A DNA stretch of 12,177 nucleotides from Mobilicoccus sp032100225 (GTDB taxonomy: Bacteria; Actinomycetota; Actinomycetes; Actinomycetales; Dermatophilaceae): contig DAMDJY010000107.1 in assembly GCA_032100225.1 (NCBI GenBank), forward strand, positions 1 to 12,177, written 5' to 3'. Shown in pieces: positions 1-8,009 of the stretch. The notes beneath the pieces are model-generated. The model was not told where the DNA came from, made no database searches, and saw only the letters and a list, made by a program, of their open reading frames with translations. The translations under genes and the position numbers were made by a program. The stretch's first letter is position 1, and every line of letters begins with the position of its first letter.

Positions 1-1
1 C

Positions 2-199
2 GGCGGGCACGTGCTCGTCGGTGGGTTCATCATCTCCTCCGGCTTTGTTGCCGCGGCCGTCCTCCGGCTCGTCCTGCCCCCCGACCGGGCGGGAGCTCTG
101 CACGTGCGCAACAAGAGCACCGACGTCGTGATCCACTCCCTGTTCGCCGTGGCCGTCGCTGCGGCCACAGTGCTCATCCACCTGCGCGAACACGACTGA
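2..199 (+). CDS. DUF3017 family membrane protein (3' end only)
   Basis: The reading frame is open to the left window edge, so only the C-terminal 65 or so residues are visible. They form two hydrophobic segments (about VLVGGFIISSGFVAAAVLRL and VVIHSLFAVAVAAATVLIHL). The short polar loop between them has the pattern LPPDRAG...VRNKSTDV, which matches how I remember actinobacterial DUF3017 proteins. These are small integral membrane proteins of unknown function, often found near folD and mdh. The neighbouring mdh fits that context; a folD gene would have to lie to the left and is not seen. The GTG at 11 is in frame, but sequence before it is also coding-like, so 11 is unlikely to be the true start. 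The protein ends in a short charged tail (LREHD). Confidence 0.75.
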   Translation, partial: GGHVLVGGFIISSGFVAAAVLRLVLPPDRAGALHVRNKSTDVVIHSLFAVAVAAATVLIHLREHD

Positions 200-289
200 C
201 ACGCGCAGCCCAGCTGCCCCGCATTCTCAGTGCGTCACTGCTGCCCCAGAGCCTCGCGGCTACCGCTGGAGGAGAGCGTCAGAGAACGC

Positions 290-329
290 CGAAGGCGCCC
301 ACACCGATGACCTGGTGTGGGCGCCTTCG
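290..329. terminator. Perfect 16-bp hairpin between convergent genes
   Basis: The arms at 290-305 and 314-329 are exact reverse complements (16 bp), with an 8-nt loop. The hairpin lies between the stop of the DUF3017 gene and the stop of mdh, which converge. On the - strand it is followed by a moderately T-rich tail (GCGTTCTCT), so it best serves as the mdh terminator. On the + strand no T run follows, but a stem this strong may stop transcription in both directions. Confidence 0.85.
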
Positions 330-344
330 CGCATGGGGTCGGAC

Positions 345-1334
345 TCAGATGAGGCCGAGCTCCTTGACAGCGTCGCGCTCCTCTTCGAGCTCCTTGACGG
401 AGGCGTCGATCTTGCCGCGGCTGAAGTCGTCGATCTCGAGACCTTGGACGATCTCCCACTCACCGCTCTTGGTGGTGACGGGGAACGAGGAGATGATCCC
501 CTCGGGCACGCCGTAGGAGCCGTCGGAGGCGACAGCCATGGAGATCCAGTCACCCTCGGCCGAGCCCTTCAGCCAGTCGCGGGCGGCGTCGATGGTGGCG
601 GACGCAGCGGAGGCGGCCGAGGACGCGCCGCGGGCCTCGATGATGGCCGCGCCACGCTTGGCGACGGTGGGGATGAACGTGTTCTCCAGCCAGTCCTGGT
701 CACCCACGGCCTCGGCGGCGTTCTTGCCGGAGACCTCTGCGTGGAACAGGTCGGGGTACTGCGTGGCGGAGTGGTTACCCCAGATCGTCATCTTCGTGAT
801 CTCGGTGACCGGCACGCCGAGCTTGGCAGCCAGCTGGCTGATGGCGCGGTTGTGGTCGAGACGCGTGAGGGCGGTGAAGCGCTCCTTGGGGATGTCGGGA
901 GCGTTGTTCATCGCGATGAGCGCGTTGGTGTTGGCCGGGTTGCCGGTGACACCGATGCGGATGTCGTCGGCGGCGTGGTCGTTGAGGGCCTTGCCCTGAC
1001 CGGTGAAGATGGCGCCGTTGGCGGACAGCAGGTCGCCGCGCTCCATCCCCTTGGTGCGGGGGCGGGCGCCGACGAGCAGGGCCAGGTTGGCACCGTCGAA
1101 GATGACGTTGGGGTCCGAGCCGATCTCGACGCCGGCCAGCGTCGGGAAGGCGCAGTCGTCGAGCTCCATGACGACGCCTTCGAGCGCCTTGAGAGCGGGC
1201 TCGATCTCGAGCAGTTGAAGCTGGACCGGGGTGTCCGGGCCGAGCAGCGCGCCGCTGGCGATGCGGAAGAGGAGGCTGTAACCGATCTGACCGGCAGCGC
1301 CGGTGACGGCGACCTTGACGGGGGAGTTGCTCAC
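345..1334 (-). CDS. mdh: Malate dehydrogenase (NAD-dependent, 329 aa)
   Basis: Cytosolic TCA-cycle enzyme interconverting malate and oxaloacetate with NAD(H). The N-terminal Rossmann fold carries the dinucleotide-binding glycine motif GAAGQIG (residues 12-18). The mobile substrate loop is ARPRTKGMERGDLL (90-103), holding the two substrate-binding arginines of the family (R93, R99). NPANTNA follows at 132-138, TRLDHNRA with the catalytic-pair Asp and third Arg at 157-164 (D160, R163), and WGNHS with the catalytic His (H188) at 185-189. The 329-residue length is typical for the actinobacterial MDH group related to cytosolic and chloroplast enzymes. The GTG at 1334 is chosen because GAAGGG sits 7 nt upstream (1342-1347) and the protein then begins MSNSPVKVAVTGAAG; the longer frame upstream adds non-conserved residues. 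A candidate promoter lies about 40-70 nt upstream, and a hairpin at 290-329 ends the gene. Confidence 0.97.
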   Translation of the reverse strand: MSNSPVKVAVTGAAGQIGYSLLFRIASGALLGPDTPVQLQLLEIEPALKALEGVVMELDDCAFPTLAGVEIGSDPNVIFDGANLALLVGARPRTKGMERGDLLSANGAIFTGQGKALNDHAADDIRIGVTGNPANTNALIAMNNAPDIPKERFTALTRLDHNRAISQLAAKLGVPVTEITKMTIWGNHSATQYPDLFHAEVSGKNAAEAVGDQDWLENTFIPTVAKRGAAIIEARGASSAASAASATIDAARDWLKGSAEGDWISMAVASDGSYGVPEGIISSFPVTTKSGEWEIVQGLEIDDFSRGKIDASVKELEEERDAVKELGLI

Positions 1335-1372
1335 TTGACGACCCTTCGGATGAGGGAACAGATGTGCCTTCG

Positions 1373-1401
1373 ACGCTATCAAAGGCGGCGTGCTCCGGCA
1401 G
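1373..1401 (-). promoter_or_regulatory. Candidate mdh promoter
   Basis: Read on the - strand, CTGCCG (1401-1396) and TAGCGT (1378-1373) are separated by exactly 17 nt. TAGCGT fits the actinobacterial -10 pattern TANNNT. The -35 is a weak match to TTGACA (three of six). A transcript would start near 1366, leaving a leader of about 30 nt that includes the GAAGGG ribosome site. This is inferred from spacing and consensus only. Confidence 0.4.
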
Positions 1402-1434
1402 CCCTGCCGGGGTGGCAAAGTGCCGGGAAAGACG

Positions 1435-1470
1435 CAGGTGGTCGGTCCCGAGTACGGAACCGACCACCTG
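1435..1470 (-). terminator. Terminator hairpin after aqpZ
   Basis: A perfect 12-bp inverted repeat (1435-1446 with 1459-1470) encloses a 12-nt loop that can form three further pairs. It lies 26 nt past the aqpZ stop on the - strand and is followed by CGTCTTTCCC. It separates aqpZ from mdh, suggesting the two are separate transcription units although they point the same way. Confidence 0.7.
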
Positions 1471-1496
1471 TTGTGTGCGTCGAGGTGTGTCGAAGG

Positions 1497-2258
1497 TCAG
1501 TCGTGGACGAGCTCGCCCTCGATGTCGGCGCGGCCACGACGCTCGCCGGTGATGGCCGCGTAGGTGGCTCCGGCAATGACCGCACCGATGATCGGGGCGA
1601 CCCAGAACAGCCAGAGCTGCATGGGCGCCTCGGCTCCGTTGAAGAACGCGACCGCTGTGGAGCGGGCCGGGTTCACGGAGGTGTTGGTGACCGGGATAGA
1701 GATGAGGTGGATGAGCGTCAGCGCGAGGCCGATGGCGATCGGGGCGAACCCGGCCGGGGCACGGCCGTCGGTGGCGCCGAGGATCACGTAGAGGAACACA
1801 GCGGTGAGGATGACCTCGATGAGGAACGCCGCCATGAGGCTGTAGCCGTCGGGGGAGGCGGCGCCGTAGCCGTTGGCCGCCATGTTGCCGGTGGCCGTGA
1901 AGCCCTCCTTGCCGCTGGCGATGAGGTACAGCGCGCCACCGGCGACGAGGCCGGCCACGACCTGCGTCGCGATGTAGGCGGGCACGTCCTTCCACTCGAA
2001 GCGGCGCGCGACGGCGCAGCCGATGGTCACGGCGGGGTTGAAGTGCGCACCCGAGACGTGCCCGACGGCGTAGGCCATCGTGAGCACGGTCAGACCGAAC
2101 GCGAGGGCGACGCCGACGAACCCGATCCCCATGTTGACGGGGTCCTTGCCGTGCATGACGTGGGCGGCGAAGATCGCGCTGCCGCAACCTCCGAACACGA
2201 GCCAGAACGTGCCGAGCGCTTCAGCGCCCAAGCGGTGTGCGAATGCAGGCGTTTTCAT
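1497..2258 (-). CDS. aqpZ: Aquaporin Z water channel (253 aa)
   Basis: Major intrinsic protein of the inner membrane allowing passive water flow. About six hydrophobic membrane spans are visible. The two pore half-helices carry the NPA boxes at residues 74-76 (within HFNPAVTIG) and 196-198 (within TSVNPARS). The selectivity-filter residues of the water-specific group are present: F54, H184, T193 and R199, equivalent to those of E. coli AqpZ. This argues against a glycerol facilitator. The N terminus (GTFWLVFGGCGSAIFAAH) is nearly that of E. coli AqpZ. Two ATGs lie in frame, at 2264 and 2258. AAGGA (2268-2264) overlaps the first and sits 5 nt before the second, so 2258 is preferred. The C-terminal tail is short and charged (GRADIEGELVHD). 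A hairpin follows the gene. Regulation is unknown, but an inverted repeat lies about 210 nt upstream. Confidence 0.96.
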   Translation of the reverse strand: MKTPAFAHRLGAEALGTFWLVFGGCGSAIFAAHVMHGKDPVNMGIGFVGVALAFGLTVLTMAYAVGHVSGAHFNPAVTIGCAVARRFEWKDVPAYIATQVVAGLVAGGALYLIASGKEGFTATGNMAANGYGAASPDGYSLMAAFLIEVILTAVFLYVILGATDGRAPAGFAPIAIGLALTLIHLISIPVTNTSVNPARSTAVAFFNGAEAPMQLWLFWVAPIIGAVIAGATYAAITGERRGRADIEGELVHD

Positions 2259-2263
2259 GACCA

Positions 2264-2268
2264 TCCTT
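2264..2268 (-). promoter_or_regulatory. Ribosome binding site deciding the aqpZ start
   Basis: AAGGA on the - strand sits 5 nt before the ATG at 2258 and overlaps the in-frame ATG at 2264. The overlap leaves the upstream ATG without a usable ribosome site, so the shorter protein is favoured. Confidence 0.6.
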
Positions 2269-2465
2269 GGACCGATCGGTGTGCGAGATATGCGAAGGGG
2301 GTGCCGCGTGCAACAGAGGCGGCAGGCATCGGCGCGCGGGCGCGACGGGGCCGAAAATCGGGCCTACGTCGTCGTGGCGTCGGAGCGAGGTCGAGGGCAC
2401 GAGCGAGGTCCATGACCGGTGCCTCGACTCGCAGCGATATGACGACGCTACCCCGCCTGAGGGCG

Positions 2466-2489
2466 TGACACGTCACATGGGCCGTGTCA
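2466..2489. promoter_or_regulatory. Inverted repeat TGACACG-N10-CGTGTCA, possible operator
   Basis: Two perfect 7-bp arms (2466-2472 and 2483-2489) are separated by 10 nt, a geometry suiting a dimeric DNA-binding protein. The site lies in the 266-nt gap between the 316-aa gene and aqpZ, about 210 nt before the aqpZ start. A single TGACACG half-site recurs at 3606-3612 just before icd, and another overlaps the DUF3017 stop at 197, so chance occurrence is possible. The rest of the gap (2259-2524) shows no gene or strong promoter that I can support. Confidence 0.3.
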
Positions 2490-2524
2490 GGGGGCGTCTC
2501 GCAGAGGAGGAAAACCGGTGAGAC

Positions 2525-3475
2525 TCAGCGCTTTCGACCGAAGAGGCGCTTGAACAGGCCGGCCTTCTCGGGCTCGGCGTCCTCCGCGGGACGCGCATCG
2601 GCGGGACGAACGGGCTCCACCGGCTGCGCGGGCGCGGCCGGGGAATCCGGAGCCGTGACAGCGGGCTCCTCCTCCACGGGGGCAGCTACGGGCGTGACCG
2701 CCTCGGCCGGTGCCACGTGCTCGGGCTGGGCCAGGTGGTCGGCAGGCTGCACGTGCTCGACGACGGGGGCCGTGTCCACCCGTTCGACCTGCTCGACCTG
2801 CTCGACGGGAGTCGCCTGGACCCGCTCGACGGGCACGGGAACGGGTTCGACGTGCTGAGCGAGAACGGGGGTGGGCTCGACGTAGTCGACGTGCTCGACG
2901 TGCTGGGCGCTGTCGACGGGGATGTCTTCGGTGTGCTCGATGCGTGCGGCAGCAGCATCGGAGTCGAGGACGACCTCGGGGACGGCCGTGTCCAGGGTGG
3001 GCTCGACGTGGGCGGGGGCGGAGACGTCCGAGCGCAGGTCGGTCTCAGGCTGGGTGACAGGCGCAGTGCCGAGGGCGTCGTCGTAGTCCATGCCGACGAA
3101 CCGCTTGGTCTCCTCGGAGAACACGTAGACGCCCTCACGGTCGGCCAGGGCGGCCATGACGCGGGCGAGGTCGCGGGCGTGGACCCCGGTGGGGTCGGCG
3201 TCGCCGGAGGCGTCGATCATCGTCGTGCAGCGGCTGACGCGTTTGCGCCGCAGGGGGTTGGCGTAGTCGGCGTAGCGCTCACCGAGCCCGTCCGCGTCGT
3301 CGTCGTACCAGAACGTGGCGGTGTAGTCGTCCGCCAGCGTCAGCGTCGCCTTGATCTCGCCCTGCTCGACCTGTGCGTCGGGAAAGAGTCCGACGAGGAG
3401 GTCGGCGAGTGCCTGCTGGGGCAGGACGTCTGCGGTCTTGGCGAACACGATGTGGGGGTATGCATTGCCGGCCAT
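2525..3475 (-). CDS. Protein of unknown function with VE-rich repetitive linker and basic tail (316 aa)
   Basis: I do not recognise a named family. Residues 1 to about 137 look like a folded domain: it opens MAGNAYPHIVFAKTADVL, contains an acidic stretch (WYDDDADGLGERYADYANP), a basic patch RRKRVSR (76-82), then TTMIDASGDADPTGVHARDL and a strand-like GVYVFSEETKRFVGMDY (115-131). Residues about 157-256 form a low-complexity linker of short VEH/VEQ/VEP units. A Pro/Ala/Glu-rich stretch follows, and the last 12 residues (AGLFKRLFGRKR) make a basic amphipathic motif that could touch membrane or a partner protein. No signal peptide or membrane span is seen, so it is probably cytoplasmic. The ATG at 3475 is chosen because GAGGA lies about 8 nt upstream and the coding character stops there; the open frame runs much further into icd antisense. 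The gene diverges from icd across a 168-nt gap and may share a control region with it. Confidence 0.8.
   Translation of the reverse strand: MAGNAYPHIVFAKTADVLPQQALADLLVGLFPDAQVEQGEIKATLTLADDYTATFWYDDDADGLGERYADYANPLRRKRVSRCTTMIDASGDADPTGVHARDLARVMAALADREGVYVFSEETKRFVGMDYDDALGTAPVTQPETDLRSDVSAPAHVEPTLDTAVPEVVLDSDAAAARIEHTEDIPVDSAQHVEHVDYVEPTPVLAQHVEPVPVPVERVQATPVEQVEQVERVDTAPVVEHVQPADHLAQPEHVAPAEAVTPVAAPVEEEPAVTAPDSPAAPAQPVEPVRPADARPAEDAEPEKAGLFKRLFGRKR
2747..3007 (-). repeat. Degenerate coding repeat (VEH/VEQ units), with exact 9-bp tandem copies
   Basis: Within the 316-aa gene, codons for units such as HVEP, QHVEHVDYVE, QHVEP, VEQVEQVERVD and VVEHVQ recur. On the + strand this appears as iterated TCGAC(C/G)TGC-like blocks. 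Two exact 9-bp copies of TCGACCTGC lie side by side at 2784-2801, followed by a diverged third. Such a tract can change length by replication slippage without breaking the frame. Confidence 0.65.
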
Positions 3476-3628
3476 GAACCCATCCTCGCGTACCGCAAGG
3501 GCAGCGTGCGCCGGGGGCCGCCGGGTAGGGTCGTCCTTGAAGGATCTCCGGGTTCCGAGTCCCGTGTTGCGGGCCGCGGTCTGCAGCCCGTTCGGGGTCC
3601 GGTAGTGACACGTCCCACCCGTACGAAC

Positions 3629-3634
3629 AAGGAG
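3629..3634 (+). promoter_or_regulatory. Ribosome binding site of icd
   Basis: AAGGAG lies 9 nt before the GTG at 3644. It fixes the icd start, since the open frame continues almost 1 kb upstream through the antisense of the neighbouring gene. The 168-nt gap 3476-3643 must hold the divergent promoters of both genes; I could not identify convincing -35/-10 pairs in it. Confidence 0.7.
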
Positions 3635-3643
3635 CTGCCAACC

Positions 3644-5869
<2,226 letters not shown>

Positions 5870-5893
5870 CCCGTTGCCAGGAGTGTCACTGAT

Positions 5894-5920
5894 CGGCCCG
5901 CCGGGATCTCCGGCGGGCCG
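5894..5920 (+). terminator. Terminator hairpin after icd
   Basis: A perfect 11-bp, almost all G-C stem (5894-5904 with 5910-5920) has a 5-nt loop and is followed by CTCTGCATTC. It begins 24 nt after the icd stop and isolates icd from the regulator gene at 6089. The rest of the gap to 6088 contains a TAGTTT (5983-5988) that could be a -10 element, but no good -35 pairs with it. Confidence 0.8.
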
Positions 5921-6088
5921 CTCTGCATTCCGGGGGAGAACCAGCAGGTGAGACGCCTGTATGCCCCGTCAGTACCGATGAGTAGTTTTGGGGCTCGGCA
6001 CATTCGCAGGGGCGAGGATCGGCTGGGCAGTGAGAATGCGGTGGGGGCGCGGGCCACCCGACCTGCGTAGACGAGGTGGAGGCACAGG

Positions 6089-6967
6089 GTGACTGACGGG
6101 GACGAGCAGCGGGGAACCGAGTTCGCGCCGGCGCTGCGGGGCGCGATTGCGGCACGGGGCATCAGCCTGGACCAGCTGCGGCACGCGCTGGCGGAGTACG
6201 GCATCACGGTCAGTGTCGCCACGTTGAGCTACTGGCAGTCGGGGCGGAGCAGGCCTCAACGAGCGGCGTCCCTGGCGGCCATCGGCCCTCTGGAGGAATG
6301 CCTCAATCTGCCGCGGGGGTTTCTGGCGAGTCGGTTGCCGTCGACGGTGAGCGTCGACGCGGACCGCTATGGGCAGGCGCGGCTCCCGGCGACGGTGGGT
6401 GAGAGGCGCGCCGAGCAGGCGGCAGCGGCGCTGGGCATGCGCTACGAGGACCTGGTGTGGGTCACCGTGCACGATCGACACCACATCGACGCCCAGCGTC
6501 GTGAGTACGCCCAGGATGTGCGGCTGCTGCTCCAGGCACGGCGCGATTTCGTCGACCGGTTTCCGGTGTGGTTCGAGACCACGGACGCGACAGCGATTCC
6601 TCTCATCACGCCGGTGACCAACTGTTCCCTGGGGCGGGTGCGCGAGTTTCCCGACTTCGGTGGAACGCTCGCCGAGCTCCGGCTCGAGCGTCCGCTGCGG
6701 GCGGGGGAGACGACGTTGGTCGAGCATCGGCAGACCACGGTCGGGACTCCGACGCCGCGTGACGCCGTGTGGCGGAGGCTGTCGTCGCCCTCGCGTGAGG
6801 TGGTCATCGAGGTGCAGTTCGACCCGGGAGTCCTGCCGAGTTCTGCATCGGCCACGGAGTATCACGGAGCGGAGGTCACCACGCGCGAGCTGGCGGTCCA
6901 TCGCACGATTCAGGCTCACTTCATCGACAACGCGGTCGGCCGATACGAGGTCACCTGGCGGTGGTGA
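6089..6967 (+). CDS. XRE-like helix-turn-helix protein with conserved unknown C-terminal domain, copy 1 (292 aa)
   Basis: Probable cytoplasmic DNA-binding regulator; target and signal unknown. Residues about 12-82 predict a four-to-five-helix XRE-like fold: helix one around FAPALRGAIAARG, helix two ISLDQLRHALAEYG, then the likely recognition segment SVATLSYW (42-49) leading into RPQRAASLAA (55-64) and LEECLNLPRG (68-77). Residues about 105-292 form a second domain with R..FVDRFP (152-159), NCSLGR (178-183) and a tryptophan-rich end, EVTWRW. No signal peptide or membrane span. GTG at 6089 has GGAGG 6 nt upstream. The next gene encodes a clear paralogue with the same motifs in the same order. 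Codon choice looks slightly less GC-biased than in icd or trpS (more TTG, TCG and CGG), hinting at accessory origin. The family resembles actinobacterial 'XRE family regulators' that I recall with the SYWxxGxxRP motif. Confidence 0.8.
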   Translation: MTDGDEQRGTEFAPALRGAIAARGISLDQLRHALAEYGITVSVATLSYWQSGRSRPQRAASLAAIGPLEECLNLPRGFLASRLPSTVSVDADRYGQARLPATVGERRAEQAAAALGMRYEDLVWVTVHDRHHIDAQRREYAQDVRLLLQARRDFVDRFPVWFETTDATAIPLITPVTNCSLGRVREFPDFGGTLAELRLERPLRAGETTLVEHRQTTVGTPTPRDAVWRRLSSPSREVVIEVQFDPGVLPSSASATEYHGAEVTTRELAVHRTIQAHFIDNAVGRYEVTWRW

Positions 6968-7041
6968 TGGTCGACGTCCCGATAGAAGCCCTTCGGAGAG
7001 GTTGATGCCCAGGCCGGTGCCTGTCGCGCGATCCCGGCCCC

Positions 7042-7047
7042 TAGAGT
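7042..7047 (+). promoter_or_regulatory. -10 element TAGAGT placed for a leaderless start at 7054
   Basis: TAGAGT fits the actinobacterial TANNNT consensus and occupies exactly -12 to -7 relative to the A of the ATG at 7054. No Shine-Dalgarno sequence precedes that ATG. This combination is the usual mark of a leaderless mRNA. A -35 is weak at best. If correct, the in-frame GTG at 7048 would lie before the transcript and cannot be the start. Confidence 0.5.
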
Positions 7048-7053
7048 GTGCCG

Positions 7054-7887
7054 ATGACGTCCGACCCGCCCTCGTTCGACGAGCTGTTGAACGAGGCCAT
7101 GGAGCGACGCCGGCTTTCTCTGGCCCGCATCCGATACCACCTGCGACGACGCGGGCATGACTTGTCGGTGGCGACGCTGAGTTATTGGCGGCGGGGGGTC
7201 GCGCGTCCGACGCGCGCGACGTCCCTGGCCGCTGTGGTGGCGCTGGAGGACGTTCTGGAGCTACCGGCTGGCGTGTTGACCGGGTCCCTCATCGAACGGT
7301 TGCCACCTGAAGCCGTGGGCGAGCAGGAGTTGGAGGTCTTCGCCGCCAAGTTGGGCCTCAGCTGGCAGGACGGGCTCATCCGCAACAGCATCCACAACCT
7401 CGTCTTCGTGGACGACGACGGGCGACAGGTCGGGCATCGGATTCGCGAGACCGTGGTCGCGCAACGAGCCGGCGTGGATCGGTATCCGTTCGCCTTGTGG
7501 TCCGAGGACGAACTCACCCGGATGTCGGTCGAAACCAGCAACAACTGCTCTGTCGGGCGGCAGTTGCGCTCGGGCTCCACCCTCGTGGCCGAGATCTGCT
7601 TTCCCCGTGCGCTGGGTGTCGGTGAGCGCTGGATGACCGACCTGGCGGTCACGGCGCGGGTCGACTGGACGGAGGTTGGCCAGTGGGGCTGGTGGGTGAC
7701 CACCCTCACGCCGGTCCTGCACTGCACGGTGATGTTCTGCCCGGGCAAGGTGCCGCGCAGCGCCGAGGTCATCACCGAGCTCAAGGGCGTCACGACGACG
7801 CAGCCGCTCGTCCTTCGTGGCCGGGTTCTCGAACTGCACCTGCAGGACATCGGCCCCGGCACGGTGGACCTGCGCTGGATCTGGTGA
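7054..7887 (+). CDS. XRE-like helix-turn-helix protein with conserved unknown C-terminal domain, copy 2 (277 aa)
   Basis: Paralogue of the preceding gene. The N-terminal helices (FDELLNEAMERRRLSLARIRYHLRR, residues 8-33) lead into SVATLSYW (38-45), RPTRATSLAA (51-60) and LEDVLELPAG (64-73), matching copy 1 position by position. The C-terminal domain keeps VDRYP (141-145), NCSVGR (164-169) and a final LRWIW, but carries its own Trp-rich segment VGQWGWWVTT (208-217). It is probably cytoplasmic and DNA-binding; ligand unknown. The ATG at 7054 is chosen over the in-frame GTG at 7048 because a -10-like TAGAGT is placed ideally for transcription starting at 7054 and no ribosome site exists. The gene lies 86 nt after copy 1, with its own candidate promoter in that gap, so the two may be controlled separately. 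No terminator is seen after it. The secreted protease gene follows 122 nt downstream. Confidence 0.8.
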   Translation: MTSDPPSFDELLNEAMERRRLSLARIRYHLRRRGHDLSVATLSYWRRGVARPTRATSLAAVVALEDVLELPAGVLTGSLIERLPPEAVGEQELEVFAAKLGLSWQDGLIRNSIHNLVFVDDDGRQVGHRIRETVVAQRAGVDRYPFALWSEDELTRMSVETSNNCSVGRQLRSGSTLVAEICFPRALGVGERWMTDLAVTARVDWTEVGQWGWWVTTLTPVLHCTVMFCPGKVPRSAEVITELKGVTTTQPLVLRGRVLELHLQDIGPGTVDLRWIW

Positions 7888-7998
7888 GGTCCCGCGTTCC
7901 GGATAGCGAATCTGCTACAGGCAGAGGCTGATCGGCCGATAGGAGGGTGCCCGCGCGTCTGTGCCGGGCCGGCGAGACGTCGCCGACGCTGCCCAGCC

Positions 7999-8003
7999 AG
8001 GAG
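7999..8003 (+). promoter_or_regulatory. Ribosome binding site deciding the protease start
   Basis: AGGAG lies 6 nt before the GTG at 8010. A second AGGAGG at 7941-7946 abuts an in-frame GTG at 7947 with no spacing, so it cannot serve that codon. The 8010 start also puts the hydrophobic signal-peptide core close to the N terminus. Confidence 0.6.
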
Positions 8004-8009
8004 CATCCG

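Noticed and set aside
2271..2280. Perfect 10-bp palindrome ACCGATCGGT before the aqpZ ribosome site; a similar one, ATCGGCCGAT, at 7931-7940
   Set aside because: About a dozen 10-bp palindromes are expected by chance in a window this long, and the two share no clear extended consensus.
315..2468. 717-codon open frame on the + strand across mdh and aqpZ
   Set aside because: It is antisense to two well-recognised genes, is low in complexity (Gly/Asp/Arg-rich) and shows no family motif; an artefact of high-GC codon bias.
3550..3564. Sequence resembling a tRNA T-arm (GGGTTCCGAGTCCCG)
   Set aside because: It has an extra base in the loop and no acceptor, D or anticodon stem around it.
5969..6919. 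316-codon Arg-rich open frame on the - strand opposite regulator copy 1
   Set aside because: Copy 1 has a paralogue with conserved motifs and a GGAGG ribosome site, so the + strand is the coding one.
7005..7160. 51-codon frame with GGAGAGG before its ATG, overlapping the start of regulator copy 2
   Set aside because: It overlaps the conserved helix-turn-helix coding region in another frame and its peptide has no recognisable features. An upstream coupling ORF cannot be excluded but is unsupported.
7947..8009. Longer protease start at GTG 7947
   Set aside because: AGGAGG directly abuts this codon with no spacing, and the added residues would bury the signal peptide; the 8010 GTG has a properly spaced AGGAG.
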